Shown here one piece after another: positions 6,138-14,843 of a DNA stretch of 16,193 nucleotides (positions are counted from its first letter, which is position 1; every line of letters begins with the position of its first letter). A model generated the notes under the pieces. The model was given only the letters and a program-made list of their open reading frames with translations. It had not been told where the DNA came from and made no database searches. This DNA comes from CALESS01 sp964405455. GTDB taxonomy: Bacteria; Chloroflexota; Anaerolineae; Anaerolineales; Anaerolineaceae. The stretch lies in assembly GCA_964405455.1 (NCBI GenBank), contig CAYOOA010000050.1, forward strand, positions 1 to 16,193, in the 5' to 3' direction. Both the position numbers and the translations under genes were made by a program.

Positions 6138-8182
6138 GAACCATTCCCGGTTTCTTCTTCGCGGCTGTGGAGCAGGTTTCGGCGCACATCCAGCAGGTGA
6201 CTGGCCTTCTCCGCTGAAACAGGTTTGCTAAACAGGAAGCCCTGTACTTCATCCACCTGTCGGGTGTGCAGGTAGTTTAACTGCGAATCCTGGGTTACAC
6301 CACTGGCCACAACATGCAGGTTGAGGATGCGAGCCATGGAAACGATGGCCGAAACGATGGATACATCATCCGGGTTCTTATCCAGCTCGCGGATGAATGA
6401 TGGATCGATTTTGATCCCACTCACACAGAACCGTTTGAGGTAGCTCAAAGAAGAATATGTGCTGCCAAAATTATCCACGAAAATCTGCACCCCCATCTTA
6501 TGCAATCCCCGGAACGCAGCTTCGTTCATCTCTACTTCACTGGCGGCAGCAGTTTCCGAAATTTCCAGGATTAAGGAATTGGAAGAGAAGCTGCTTTGTT
6601 TCAGTGCGGTTTTCACCCGATCCACCAGGTTGGGATCCATGAACTGGTGCGCGGAAAGGTTGACAGCCAGGTTCAACCCACTATAACCAGCCGTGTGCCA
6701 CTCTTGCGCCCTGGCACAGGCAGTCTGCAATACTTGTTCGCCAATCTGCACCATCAGGCCGCTTTCCTCGGCCAGCGGGAGAAATTCTCCGGGCAGGATA
6801 ATCCCGCGTTGGGGGTGTTCCCAGCGAATCAATGCCTCCATGCCGGTGATTTTGCCGGATTTCAGTGAGATGATCGGCATGTAATAAACCCGGAATTCCT
6901 TGCGCTCCACTGCCCGGCGTAACTCGGCCTCCATGCGCAAGACGGACAGGCTCCGGGCGTGCAAATCCTTGTCAAAAATCTGGTAATGACCGCGCCCCTC
7001 GGCCTTGGCCCGGCTGAGGGCGGCTTCCGCATCACGCAGCAGATCCTGCGGGTGGTCATAATGGATGTTAATCATTGCAATTCCCAGGCTGGCGGTGACA
7101 AACACCTCCTGACCGTTGACCTGGAACGGCCGGCTGATCTCTTTTTGCAGCCGGTTCGCCACCCGGATGGCGTCCTGCGCGCCGTGGATGTTTTCCAGCA
7201 GGATTGCAAAATTATCGCCGTCGAAATGGGCGATCAAATCTTCCGTACGCATGCAGCTTTCAATCCGCTGCGCAACGGTCACCAGGATTTCATCTCCCTT
7301 CGGATAACCCAGGCTCTCATTGATCACCTGGAAGCGGTCCAGGTCAATCACCACCAGACCGGATTGATACTGATCGTGGCGCTTGGTGCGTTCGATCGAT
7401 CGCCGCAACTGGTCCAGGAAATACACCCGGTTGGGCAGCCCGGTCAATGGATGATGCAGGGCATCATGCCGCAGGCGTTCTTCCAACAGGTGCTGTTCAT
7501 GCGTTGGCATCATCGTCCCCACCAGGCGGATGGTGGACCCGTATTCATCCCGCAGGACGCGGGCACGCACCCTCACCCAGCGGTACTGTTTATCGGCATT
7601 AAGCATGCGGTGTTCGTTGTTGAGCTGTGGGCTGCGCCCATCCAGGTGGGCAGCCAGGTCAGCTTGAAGATGTGGGGCGTCTTCTGGATGAACCCGCTGC
7701 ATCCATTCTTCCGGGTCCGGGTGCATTTCATTCGGCTGCAGGCCGAGAATTTCAGCCCAGCGGTTGGAATAATAAACCTGGTTGGATACCAGGTTCCAAT
7801 CAAACAATCCGTCATCTGTGCCAGTAACGGCCAGGCTGCTGCGGTTATCTTCCTGGTCTTCGGGGAGGTTCGGCTGGACCGCGGGCGGGGAAGCGGCTTC
7901 CATGGCCAATCCAAGCAAATGTGCTGTCTGCCGTAGAGTGGTTTTATCGTCCGTGGAAAGATTTGCAAAGCTGTGCCCGAATACCAGCCAACCGAATGTA
8001 CGCCGTCCGCCGGATAATTCCTCGCAGGGGGATCTGGGTGGAGGGGAGAGACTCAAGCGGATATCCAATCCGGGGAAAAATTCATTCACCCGGGCAATAA
8101 AACCCGCCAGAATCGCATCCGGCTCAGCCTGGCTGGCCAGGGAAAGTACGAGCGCAGCAAGTGAGCCGGGATTGACTGCCAT
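6134..8182 (-). CDS. GAF-like/PAS-GGDEF-EAL protein with degenerate active sites
   Basis: A 682-residue soluble protein: a short GAF-like N-terminus (about 5-97), a PAS fold (about 115-228, with FDWNLVSNQVYYSN and WMQRVHPEDAP), GGDEF (about 236-405) and EAL (about 415-670). The cyclase signature is DGDNF (321-325) instead of GGDEF, losing the first Gly and the catalytic Glu. The I-site RTED (312-315) is kept at correct spacing. In the EAL domain E449, N508, E540, D570, K591 and Q647 remain. The metal-binding DD is D570-N571, the EGVE loop reads SGVT (627-630, no Glu), and YYQP is YYMP. Both activities are probably lost or weak, so it more likely binds c-di-GMP or regulates a partner. GAGGAAGG precedes the ATG; the gene starts 19 bp after its intact paralogue ends. 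Confidence 0.95.
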   Translation of the reverse strand: MAVNPGSLAALVLSLASQAEPDAILAGFIARVNEFFPGLDIRLSLSPPPRSPCEELSGGRRTFGWLVFGHSFANLSTDDKTTLRQTAHLLGLAMEAASPPAVQPNLPEDQEDNRSSLAVTGTDDGLFDWNLVSNQVYYSNRWAEILGLQPNEMHPDPEEWMQRVHPEDAPHLQADLAAHLDGRSPQLNNEHRMLNADKQYRWVRVRARVLRDEYGSTIRLVGTMMPTHEQHLLEERLRHDALHHPLTGLPNRVYFLDQLRRSIERTKRHDQYQSGLVVIDLDRFQVINESLGYPKGDEILVTVAQRIESCMRTEDLIAHFDGDNFAILLENIHGAQDAIRVANRLQKEISRPFQVNGQEVFVTASLGIAMINIHYDHPQDLLRDAEAALSRAKAEGRGHYQIFDKDLHARSLSVLRMEAELRRAVERKEFRVYYMPIISLKSGKITGMEALIRWEHPQRGIILPGEFLPLAEESGLMVQIGEQVLQTACARAQEWHTAGYSGLNLAVNLSAHQFMDPNLVDRVKTALKQSSFSSNSLILEISETAAASEVEMNEAAFRGLHKMGVQIFVDNFGSTYSSLSYLKRFCVSGIKIDPSFIRELDKNPDDVSIVSAIVSMARILNLHVVASGVTQDSQLNYLHTRQVDEVQGFLFSKPVSAEKASHLLDVRRNLLHSREEETGNGS

Positions 8183-8201
8183 TCAAACCTTCCTCAAAAC
8201 G

Positions 8202-11024
8202 TCATTGTTCTTGTTCAAATCCATCCGGCAGCATGGGCCGGGGTTCCAGCAGCATATTGGTCATCTTGCCTGCCGGCTGCGGCCGGGAGAAGATATAACC
8301 CTGGACTTCATCACAGCCGCGCGCAGAGAGGAAGTTGAGCTGCTGCTCAGTCTCCACGCCTTCAGCAATCGTGCTCAATCCCAGGATGTGAGCCATGGCG
8401 ATGATGGCTGTGGTGATTGCGGCATCATCGTTGTCATTGGCCACATCCACGATGAACGAGCGGTCAATCTTTAAGGAACTGACCGGGAAGCGCTTGAGAT
8501 AGCCCAGGGAGGAGTAGCTGGTGCCAAAGTCGTCGATAACGATCTTGACGCCCATGTTTTTCAACTCGCGCAGGGTCAGCACGGTTTGCTCAAGGTCCTG
8601 CATGGCGGCAGTTTCGGTGATTTCCAACTGCAGCAGGGAGGCTTGCAGGCCGGTTTCGATGAGCACTTTATAGACCAGCTTGGCAAAATTCGGATCGCGC
8701 AACTGGAATGCGGAAAGGTTAACCGCCACCTGGATGCCGCGGATGCCCTGTTCCACCCACTGGCGGGCCTGGTTGCAGGCGCCGCGCAGGGCCCACTCTC
8801 CCAGGGGTGCAATCAGCCCGGTTTCCTCCGCCAGCGGAATGAATTCGCTCGGCGAGATGGAACCGCGGATGGGATGCAGCCAGCGCAGCAGGGCTTCCAC
8901 AGCCACCACCTTGCCGGTGGTCAGTGAGATGACGGGCTGGTAATAGATTTCAAATTCCTGCCGCTCGATGGCGCGGCGCAGTTCCGCTTCCAATTGGAAC
9001 AGTGCCAGAGAGCGAGAGTGCATTTCCACGTCGAAAACCTGGAAACGCGAACGCCCGGCGGATTTGGCCCGGTAGAGGGCGGTATCTGCGTCCCGCAGCA
9101 AATCCTCTGCCTGGGTGTACTGCTGGTTGAAGATGGTAATGCCGATCGATGCAGTGATAAAGACATCCTGGCTTTGCAGCGAGAAGGGCATGGAAAGATC
9201 TTTTAGAATTCGCTCAGCCACCCGGATGGCATCCTGGGTTTCGGTCAGGTCTTCCAGCAGCACGGCGAATTCATCGCCGCCCAGGCGGGCCACCAGGTCG
9301 CCCAGGCGCAGGCAGCTTTCCAGGCGGCGGGCGGTAACGATCAGCAATTGGTCGCCGGCCTGGTGCCCCAGGCTTTCATTGATCACCTTGAAACGGTCCA
9401 GGTCGATCAGCAAAACAGCGGCCATGTAATCCGGGTGGCGCCGGCCACGTTCCACCAGGCGGGCCAGTTGATCCACGAAATAAGACCGGTTGGGCAGGTG
9501 GGTCAATGGATCATGCATGGCATCGTGCCGCAGGCGGTCTTCAATCCCCTTGCGCGCAGTGATATCGGTCATCGAACCCGCAATTCGCACCGGCTTTTGA
9601 CCGCTTTCACCCACCGCCAGACCGCGGGTTTGCACCCAGCGGTAGGCGCTGTCCTTATGCAGGATGCGATATTCGCATTCCAGTTGCGGGGTATCTCCGC
9701 GCAAGTGGGCTTCAATTTCCGAGCGCAGCCGGTCTACATCCTGCGGATGCACACGGCTGAACCAGTTCTGTGGGGTTTCAAAGGGGAAGGTTTCTTCCTC
9801 GCCGAGGATGGCTTTCCAGCGGGGTGAGACATGCAGCCGGTTATTGCGCAAATCCCAATCCCAGATGCCGTCCTTGGCCCCGGCCACGGCGATGGCAAAG
9901 CGCTCTTCACTCTCAACCCGGGCTGCTTCCGCCTTTTTTCGCTCAGTAATATCCACAAGCATCAGCATGGCTGCCGGGTGGCCTTCAAAATCAATCTGCG
10001 TGGCGGTAAGTTGTAGCCAGATGGGTGTATCGTCAAAGGCTAGCGCCTGGTAATCGGCCACGCTGCGCGAGGCGGTGGCGGTATTCAGGATTTGCTGGCG
10101 GGCTGTATCCTGCTCATCACCAATAATCCGCTCCAGGAAACAAATGGTTGGCGTTGGCAGGTTTTCAGACGAACAGTGGAAGATCTTATGCACAGCCGGG
10201 CTGACAAAGACCACCTGTTCAGTCTCGAGATTGTAAATAACAATCCCCTCCTCCAGGTTTTCCACCAGGCTGCGGTAGCGGCCTTCAGATATGGATAGAT
10301 CGGATGTCCGGTTGGCAACCGTCTCCTCCAGCTTTTTCACATGCTTGAGGGTTGCCTGGTGATTGTTGATGGTGAAAAGGAAAACAGCCAGCAGCAGCAG
10401 GCTGATCGCTGCCGATCCCATGGCGTAATTGTAAAATTCGCGCTGCTCGCCAACAAAATTGAGAATCTCAGCCCGCGGGGTGGAAACGCCAATCGTCCAG
10501 GAGGTGTCCAGGATTTTAACTGTAGTCCAGGCTGCATACTCCGGATCGGATTGGGCCTTCCAGATGTACCACCCTGTGCCTTCGCTGCCTGCTTCCACGC
10601 TGCTGACCAGGTCTTCATAGTGCGCAGCACCGGTCTTGCTCTGCCGGTCGAAGATATCACGGATGCTTTTTCCCACGTATTCAGCCGGGAAATCGGTATA
10701 TTTGGCATAAACAGCTCTTTGTCCCTCGAAAACCCAGGTTTTCCCATTCGAAAGTAGTTGAATGGGCTGGATAAATCGTTCGAACGCTTCCTGTTTGGCG
10801 CTTGCCGCTGGAATATTTTGATCATCCACCCGGGCGTTAATCCATGTTTGGGCTGCCCTGGCTGCCCCCTGAACGATTTGCGTCTGCAATTCATTCCATG
10901 TCCGCAGGGAAGTCTGGATGCGATGTTCATGATACAAGAACACGCTTAGCCACAGCGCCAGCGTGGTGATCAAGAAGAAGGCTCCAGTCAAGAGCATTGA
11001 CCGGCTGAATTTTCGATATTTCAT
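8202..11024 (-). CDS. Membrane Cache-PAS-PAS-GGDEF-EAL c-di-GMP enzyme
   Basis: A 940-residue inner-membrane sensor. Transmembrane helix 1 (about 9-31) and helix 2 (about 202-219) bracket an extracytoplasmic Cache-like domain (about 32-200; WVFEGQRAVYAKYTDFPAEY and GWYIWKA). After a coiled linker come PAS 1 (about 247-362), PAS 2 (about 370-492, ending DITARKGIEDRLRHDA), GGDEF (about 497-665) and EAL (about 675-925). GGDEF is exact (582-586), with I-site RLGD (573-576). EAL residues are all present: E710-A-L, N769, E801, D831-D832, K852, E888 of EGVE, and Q908. It can in principle make and degrade c-di-GMP under control of an external ligand; which activity dominates cannot be read. GAGGAGCAGGGG precedes the ATG. 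It is closely related to the next gene, suggesting tandem duplication. Confidence 0.95.
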   Translation of the reverse strand: MKYRKFSRSMLLTGAFFLITTLALWLSVFLYHEHRIQTSLRTWNELQTQIVQGAARAAQTWINARVDDQNIPAASAKQEAFERFIQPIQLLSNGKTWVFEGQRAVYAKYTDFPAEYVGKSIRDIFDRQSKTGAAHYEDLVSSVEAGSEGTGWYIWKAQSDPEYAAWTTVKILDTSWTIGVSTPRAEILNFVGEQREFYNYAMGSAAISLLLLAVFLFTINNHQATLKHVKKLEETVANRTSDLSISEGRYRSLVENLEEGIVIYNLETEQVVFVSPAVHKIFHCSSENLPTPTICFLERIIGDEQDTARQQILNTATASRSVADYQALAFDDTPIWLQLTATQIDFEGHPAAMLMLVDITERKKAEAARVESEERFAIAVAGAKDGIWDWDLRNNRLHVSPRWKAILGEEETFPFETPQNWFSRVHPQDVDRLRSEIEAHLRGDTPQLECEYRILHKDSAYRWVQTRGLAVGESGQKPVRIAGSMTDITARKGIEDRLRHDAMHDPLTHLPNRSYFVDQLARLVERGRRHPDYMAAVLLIDLDRFKVINESLGHQAGDQLLIVTARRLESCLRLGDLVARLGGDEFAVLLEDLTETQDAIRVAERILKDLSMPFSLQSQDVFITASIGITIFNQQYTQAEDLLRDADTALYRAKSAGRSRFQVFDVEMHSRSLALFQLEAELRRAIERQEFEIYYQPVISLTTGKVVAVEALLRWLHPIRGSISPSEFIPLAEETGLIAPLGEWALRGACNQARQWVEQGIRGIQVAVNLSAFQLRDPNFAKLVYKVLIETGLQASLLQLEITETAAMQDLEQTVLTLRELKNMGVKIVIDDFGTSYSSLGYLKRFPVSSLKIDRSFIVDVANDNDDAAITTAIIAMAHILGLSTIAEGVETEQQLNFLSARGCDEVQGYIFSRPQPAGKMTNMLLEPRPMLPDGFEQEQ

Positions 11025-11135
11025 GTTCCCCTGCTCCTCGATGAACTTAAATTCCAGCGGTGGAAGCGGGGAACCCTGGTGAACACAAGTTCAGGATGGA
11101 TCCCATTTCCACAGGGGGAAAGCTGGTTGTTCGCA

Positions 11136-11141
11136 ATTATA
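11136..11141 (-). promoter_or_regulatory. TATAAT -10 box before the Cache-GGDEF-EAL gene
   Basis: The minus strand reads CTATAATTGCG here, the same TATAATTGC string as the phosphatase promoter at 4354. A -35 box at 17-18 bases is not recognisable. The predicted start near 11129 would give a long leader before the ATG at 11024. Confidence 0.4.
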
Positions 11142-11200
11142 GGAGAGGTTACAAGATTCATGCGAGCTCCGGTAATTGCTGGACGGGGTAAACTTGTTAA

Positions 11201-11219
11201 CGCTGCGCCGGGTGCAGCG
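11201..11219 (-). terminator. Hairpin after the histidine kinase gene (weak terminator)
   Basis: CGCTGC (11201-11206) and GCAGCG (11214-11219) form a 6-bp GC-rich stem with a seven-base loop, 14 bp past the kinase stop codon. The following minus-strand sequence, TTAACAAGTTT, is only moderately T-rich, so partial termination is the most I would claim. Confidence 0.35.
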
Positions 11220-11232
11220 CGATAACCGGTTA

Positions 11233-13164
11233 TTAAGGCTGGTCTTCAGCCAGTGGGAAAACGACAGTGAATGTGCTGCCCTGGTTGGGCGTGGAATCCA
11301 CCCAGATACGGCCCTGGTGGTTTTCCACGATCGATTTGACGATCGCAAGCCCCAGGCCGGTACCGGGTTGATCTGCGCTCACATTGGAAGCCCGGTAGAA
11401 CTTATCAAACACATACGGCAAATCCATGTTGGGAATGCCAATTCCTGAATCAGTGACCTGGAAGATAACCTGGTTTTCTTCCACCGCGCAGCGGATGCGC
11501 ACAGTCCCGTTTTTGTTGGAATACTTGATGGCGTTATCAACCAGGTTATCCACAACCTGGCGCAGTTGCACCGGGTTCCCAAAAACGATTGGGAAATTAT
11601 TGGGCATATCCATGCTCAGTGTTAAACCCTTGTCTGAAATCCGCCGGGATAAATTATCCGTGGCGAACCGGATTAATTGGTCGAGGGCCACCTTTTCCTT
11701 GCGGCTGTCGAACCCTGCCTCAATCCGGCCCAGGTTGAGTAAATCATCCACCAGGCTGGTGATGTTGTGGACGGAAACCTGTACCCGGTTCAGGAAATCG
11801 ATCTGGGTTTCATTCAATGGACCCACCCGTTCGATCAACTCGGTATAGCCCAGGATGGCCGTCAGGGGCGAGCGGAGGTCGTGGGATACGGTGCTGACAA
11901 AGTCGCTCTTGATATGATCCAGCTTCTTCAAGTAGGTAATGTCGTGCAAGGTGATGGCGCGGCCCACGCCTGGGATGATGGCAATTCGGGCGCTGAAAAC
12001 CCGGCCGTCTTCGATGGACACTTCCACCCGGTTGGCCAGCCTCCCCGTGGAGGATTCAACCAGCTCTTTCAACTCGGGTTGTGGGAAGAACTGTCGGTAA
12101 GGTTGGCCGATGTATCCGCTGGTTGGCAAGTTAAATGAGTTGATCGCAATATCATTTACCAGCACCAGGCGCTGCTCTTTATCCACAACCACCACCCCAT
12201 CCTGGATGTGGGTGATGACCGTTTCCAGTTTTTGCCGCTCCTGGATGGCGTGTGAATACAGGCGAGCGTTTTCAATTGCCAACACAGCATATTCCGCCAG
12301 CGTGGCTAACAGCTTGACATCCCGTTCTTTAAATGGGGTGTTCTGGCGGCGGTTATCCACCCCCAGAACTCCAATGCCGCGGTCCTTCACGATCAACGGC
12401 ACATAGACCAGCGAGTGGACCAGGTACGAAGTCTTGATTTTTTGCGGCGTTTGTTCATCCACCAGTACGGGTTGACAGGTGCGGATGGCAGTACCCGCCA
12501 GGGTGTCCTGGACGGGCAGGCGGAAAGTACGGACAAACTCCTCCTTGAAATTGCGCGATGCCCGCATGTACAATTCCCCGGTCCGGTCGTCAATCAGCAG
12601 CAGGCTGCCTTCCTCGGCATGGGTGAGTGTCACAGCTGCATCCACCACCGATGAAAGCACCCCATCCAGGTCCAGTGAGCCGGCGATATGGCGGCCTAGC
12701 TGGGCCAGGGTTGTCATCTCATCCACCTGGCTCTGCAGGGTGGCGGTCATCCGGCGGGTTTCCTGGGAAGTCCAGTCCCTGCGCCGTCGGTTGCGTTCCA
12801 GGCTCTGGTTAATGGCCGTCAAAATTTCGTCTGCCCGCAGCGGCAGGCAGAGATAATCATTGATCCCGGCTCGCATAGCCTTCTTGAGGGTCTCGGAGTT
12901 TTCTGTATACGCAAACAGGATCACTGCCATGGAAGGGATCTGGCGCAGGATATCAGCAGCGAAATCCACCCCGTTACCGTCGGATAGTTTATCCGCGACG
13001 ATGATCAGGTTGGGTGTGCTGCCGGAAAGGATGTTGCGTGCGCTGGTGCAATCACTGGCGGTCAGGATACTTGCATTGGTTGCACGCAGGACGCGTTCCA
13101 GCAGCAGGCTGATTTGTGCATCGGAGATGATGACCAAGATGGTTTCGTTAGCTCCAGAGACCAT
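11233..13164 (-). CDS. Receiver(degenerate)-GAF-PAS-histidine kinase
   Basis: A 643-residue cytoplasmic sensor kinase. The receiver-like domain (about 8-122) lacks the phosphorylation machinery: in the P51...G65 loop the acceptor position is A57 (next residue D58), the switch Thr is A85, the Lys before Pro is L107, and the N-terminal acidic pair is lost (VIISDAQ). A GAF domain (about 163-303) and a PAS domain (about 312-415) follow. The kinase core is complete: H428 in SHDLRSPL, N544 in LVDNAIKYS, DSGIG (572-576) and GTGLGL (601-606). It should autophosphorylate on H428; no cognate receiver with an intact Asp is encoded in the window. AAGGA of the ribosome site overlaps the stop of the upstream gene, 10 bp away, so the two are co-transcribed. 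Confidence 0.95.
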   Translation of the reverse strand: MVSGANETILVIISDAQISLLLERVLRATNASILTASDCTSARNILSGSTPNLIIVADKLSDGNGVDFAADILRQIPSMAVILFAYTENSETLKKAMRAGINDYLCLPLRADEILTAINQSLERNRRRRDWTSQETRRMTATLQSQVDEMTTLAQLGRHIAGSLDLDGVLSSVVDAAVTLTHAEEGSLLLIDDRTGELYMRASRNFKEEFVRTFRLPVQDTLAGTAIRTCQPVLVDEQTPQKIKTSYLVHSLVYVPLIVKDRGIGVLGVDNRRQNTPFKERDVKLLATLAEYAVLAIENARLYSHAIQERQKLETVITHIQDGVVVVDKEQRLVLVNDIAINSFNLPTSGYIGQPYRQFFPQPELKELVESSTGRLANRVEVSIEDGRVFSARIAIIPGVGRAITLHDITYLKKLDHIKSDFVSTVSHDLRSPLTAILGYTELIERVGPLNETQIDFLNRVQVSVHNITSLVDDLLNLGRIEAGFDSRKEKVALDQLIRFATDNLSRRISDKGLTLSMDMPNNFPIVFGNPVQLRQVVDNLVDNAIKYSNKNGTVRIRCAVEENQVIFQVTDSGIGIPNMDLPYVFDKFYRASNVSADQPGTGLGLAIVKSIVENHQGRIWVDSTPNQGSTFTVVFPLAEDQP

Positions 13165-13174
13165 ATCTCATCCT

Positions 13175-14836
13175 TTATCCCTTGACCAGGGGCAGGGAGA
13201 AGTAAAAGCGGCTGCCCTGACCGGTTCGAGTCTCAACCCACATTTTACCTTTGAAGCGCAGAACGATTTCACGGGCCAGGTTGAGGTGGATGCCCAGGCC
13301 TCCAAATCGTTCCCGGTTGTGAGCATCAGGTTGAAAGCCAGCTTCAAAAATACGGCCGGCTACCTGGGGTGTCATCCCCGGGCCGCTGTCGCTGACACAC
13401 ACCTGGGCTGTCTCATCCGGTGAACGCACCAATTGGATGAGAATCCGCCCACCTTGGTTGCAAAAGCGGACAGCATTGCTGATCAGGCTGTCCAGCACCT
13501 GGGCAACCAGGTTCGGCTGGGCTGCCACCAGCAAAATTTCCTGCGGCATGTCCACCGAAAGAGTCAGGTTGTTCGATTGTGCCAGGGGTAGGAATCGGCT
13601 GCCTACCTGGCGGACCAATCCGTTCAAATTGGCTGAAGCTGCCGCCGGGTTCAATTGTCCGGGTGTCAGCGGTTGGAGAGATTCTGTCACACCGGCCAGG
13701 TGTTTCAATTGCTCGTTCAGGGTCGTTAATGCCTGGCGCTGCGGAATACTCCAGCGCATGGTGGGATCTGTTGAAAGCTTTTCCAGTGCCTCCAGGCAGG
13801 CAGAAACTGCCGGGCTTAATTCGCCCTTCGCCATCTGTAAAATTTCATGGTCCACCCGCTCACCCATCTGGGCGTTTTCGGCCAGGGTTTGCAGCGAGCG
13901 GGCGCGATCTTCCACGGTCCTGAAGAGTCTGGCGTTGACCAGCGAGATGGATGCGTAATCCGCAACGGCTTCAAGCAAATGTTGTTCGCTCTGGCCGAAA
14001 GGCTTGGCTTCGCGGCGAATCACTACCAGCAGACCGATCACCTGTTTTTGCACCCTGACCGGCACAACCAGGGCAGCCTGGCCGAGGGCGGCAATTTTGA
14101 ACCGCTTCAGCGGCTCGCCGTGGATGCTCAAAGTTTCGCCGGAAAGCGCGACCAGGGAGCTGACCCCGTCGTCCCAGACCTGGTTAAGCCGCTGGCTGAT
14201 GGAGGCCGGCAGACCTTTCTGGGCTGCCAGGATGAAGCCTTTCTGGGAATCATCCCGCAGCAGGAACCAGCCCAGGTCGGACTGGGTGACTTTCAGGCCG
14301 CCCTCCAGGATTTTTTCGAAAAGAATCCTTTGATCGGTAATGGAGGTAACAGCTTTGCCGATGCTGAAGATGGCTGTGAGCTCGCGCACCCGCGCCTGCA
14401 GTTCCTGGTTGGCCTGCTGGAACTGGGCTGCCAATCGATCCCGTTCGCGGCGTTCACGCACCTGGCGCAGCACCCGTTCCACCGAGTTAATGATCTCGGG
14501 CTCGCGCGCCGGCCAGACCAGGTAATCCGCCGCCCCCAGCCGAAAGGCCTGGATGACATCGCTTTCCATCCCCTTGCTTGTCATGACGATGACCGGTGTG
14601 GTGATGCCCTGCGAAGAAAAGGCCACCAGCAGATCCTTACCACTTAAGCCGGGCATATTTAAACTGGCCAGGATCACATCCGGACCCAATTGCAGGATTT
14701 TATTCAGGGCAGTATTGGCATCGCCGACTACGTAGGTCTGAAAGCCGGCAGCCTGCAAGGTTTGCCGTCCGAGTATATCGGCAATCAAGGGGTCGCTTTC
14801 AATGATTAAGATCCGATCGCGGACAGCCGAAACCAT
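13175..14836 (-). CDS. Receiver(degenerate)-GAF-HATPase pseudo-histidine kinase
   Basis: A 553-residue protein, first gene of the locus. The receiver-like domain (about 8-125) has S58 where the phosphoacceptor Asp belongs (ASLNMPGLSG) and W108 in place of the conserved Lys; T86 is kept and the acidic cluster is E13-S-D15. GAF spans about 155-305. The dimerisation helix reads MAKGELSPAV with Gly338 where the His of an H-box would be, and no other HE/HD-L-x-x-P motif is found. The ATP-binding domain keeps N454, DSGPG (483-487) and a GGLGIHL G2 loop. It can probably bind ATP but not carry phosphate on His. I prefer the ATG at 14836 to that at 14848 because the product then begins MVSAVRDRIL, matching MVSGANETIL of the next protein. 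Neither start has a ribosome site. Confidence 0.9.
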   Translation of the reverse strand: MVSAVRDRILIIESDPLIADILGRQTLQAAGFQTYVVGDANTALNKILQLGPDVILASLNMPGLSGKDLLVAFSSQGITTPVIVMTSKGMESDVIQAFRLGAADYLVWPAREPEIINSVERVLRQVRERRERDRLAAQFQQANQELQARVRELTAIFSIGKAVTSITDQRILFEKILEGGLKVTQSDLGWFLLRDDSQKGFILAAQKGLPASISQRLNQVWDDGVSSLVALSGETLSIHGEPLKRFKIAALGQAALVVPVRVQKQVIGLLVVIRREAKPFGQSEQHLLEAVADYASISLVNARLFRTVEDRARSLQTLAENAQMGERVDHEILQMAKGELSPAVSACLEALEKLSTDPTMRWSIPQRQALTTLNEQLKHLAGVTESLQPLTPGQLNPAAASANLNGLVRQVGSRFLPLAQSNNLTLSVDMPQEILLVAAQPNLVAQVLDSLISNAVRFCNQGGRILIQLVRSPDETAQVCVSDSGPGMTPQVAGRIFEAGFQPDAHNRERFGGLGIHLNLAREIVLRFKGKMWVETRTGQGSRFYFSLPLVKG

Positions 14837-14843
14837 GTTAATA

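Larger units (their letters stand above)
11025..11232 (-). other. Spacer between kinase pair and c-di-GMP pair
   Basis: These 208 bp contain no credible gene. They hold a hairpin (11201-11219), the 12-bp palindrome ATAACCGGTTAT (11222-11233, reaching the kinase stop codon) and a TATAAT box (11136-11141) that would give a leader of roughly 105 bases. I compared the leader with the GEMM c-di-GMP riboswitch layout and saw no match. Confidence 0.5.

Noticed and set aside
6959..7936. 325-codon plus-strand open frame opposite the degenerate GGDEF-EAL gene
   Set aside because: It is fully antisense to a clear PAS-GGDEF-EAL reading frame, has no ribosome site, and its translation shows no domain pattern.
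11025..11129. c-di-GMP (GEMM) riboswitch in the leader of the Cache-GGDEF-EAL gene
   Set aside because: I looked for the conserved GEMM core and tetraloop-receptor layout on the minus strand and did not find it. Only small, unconnected stems are visible.
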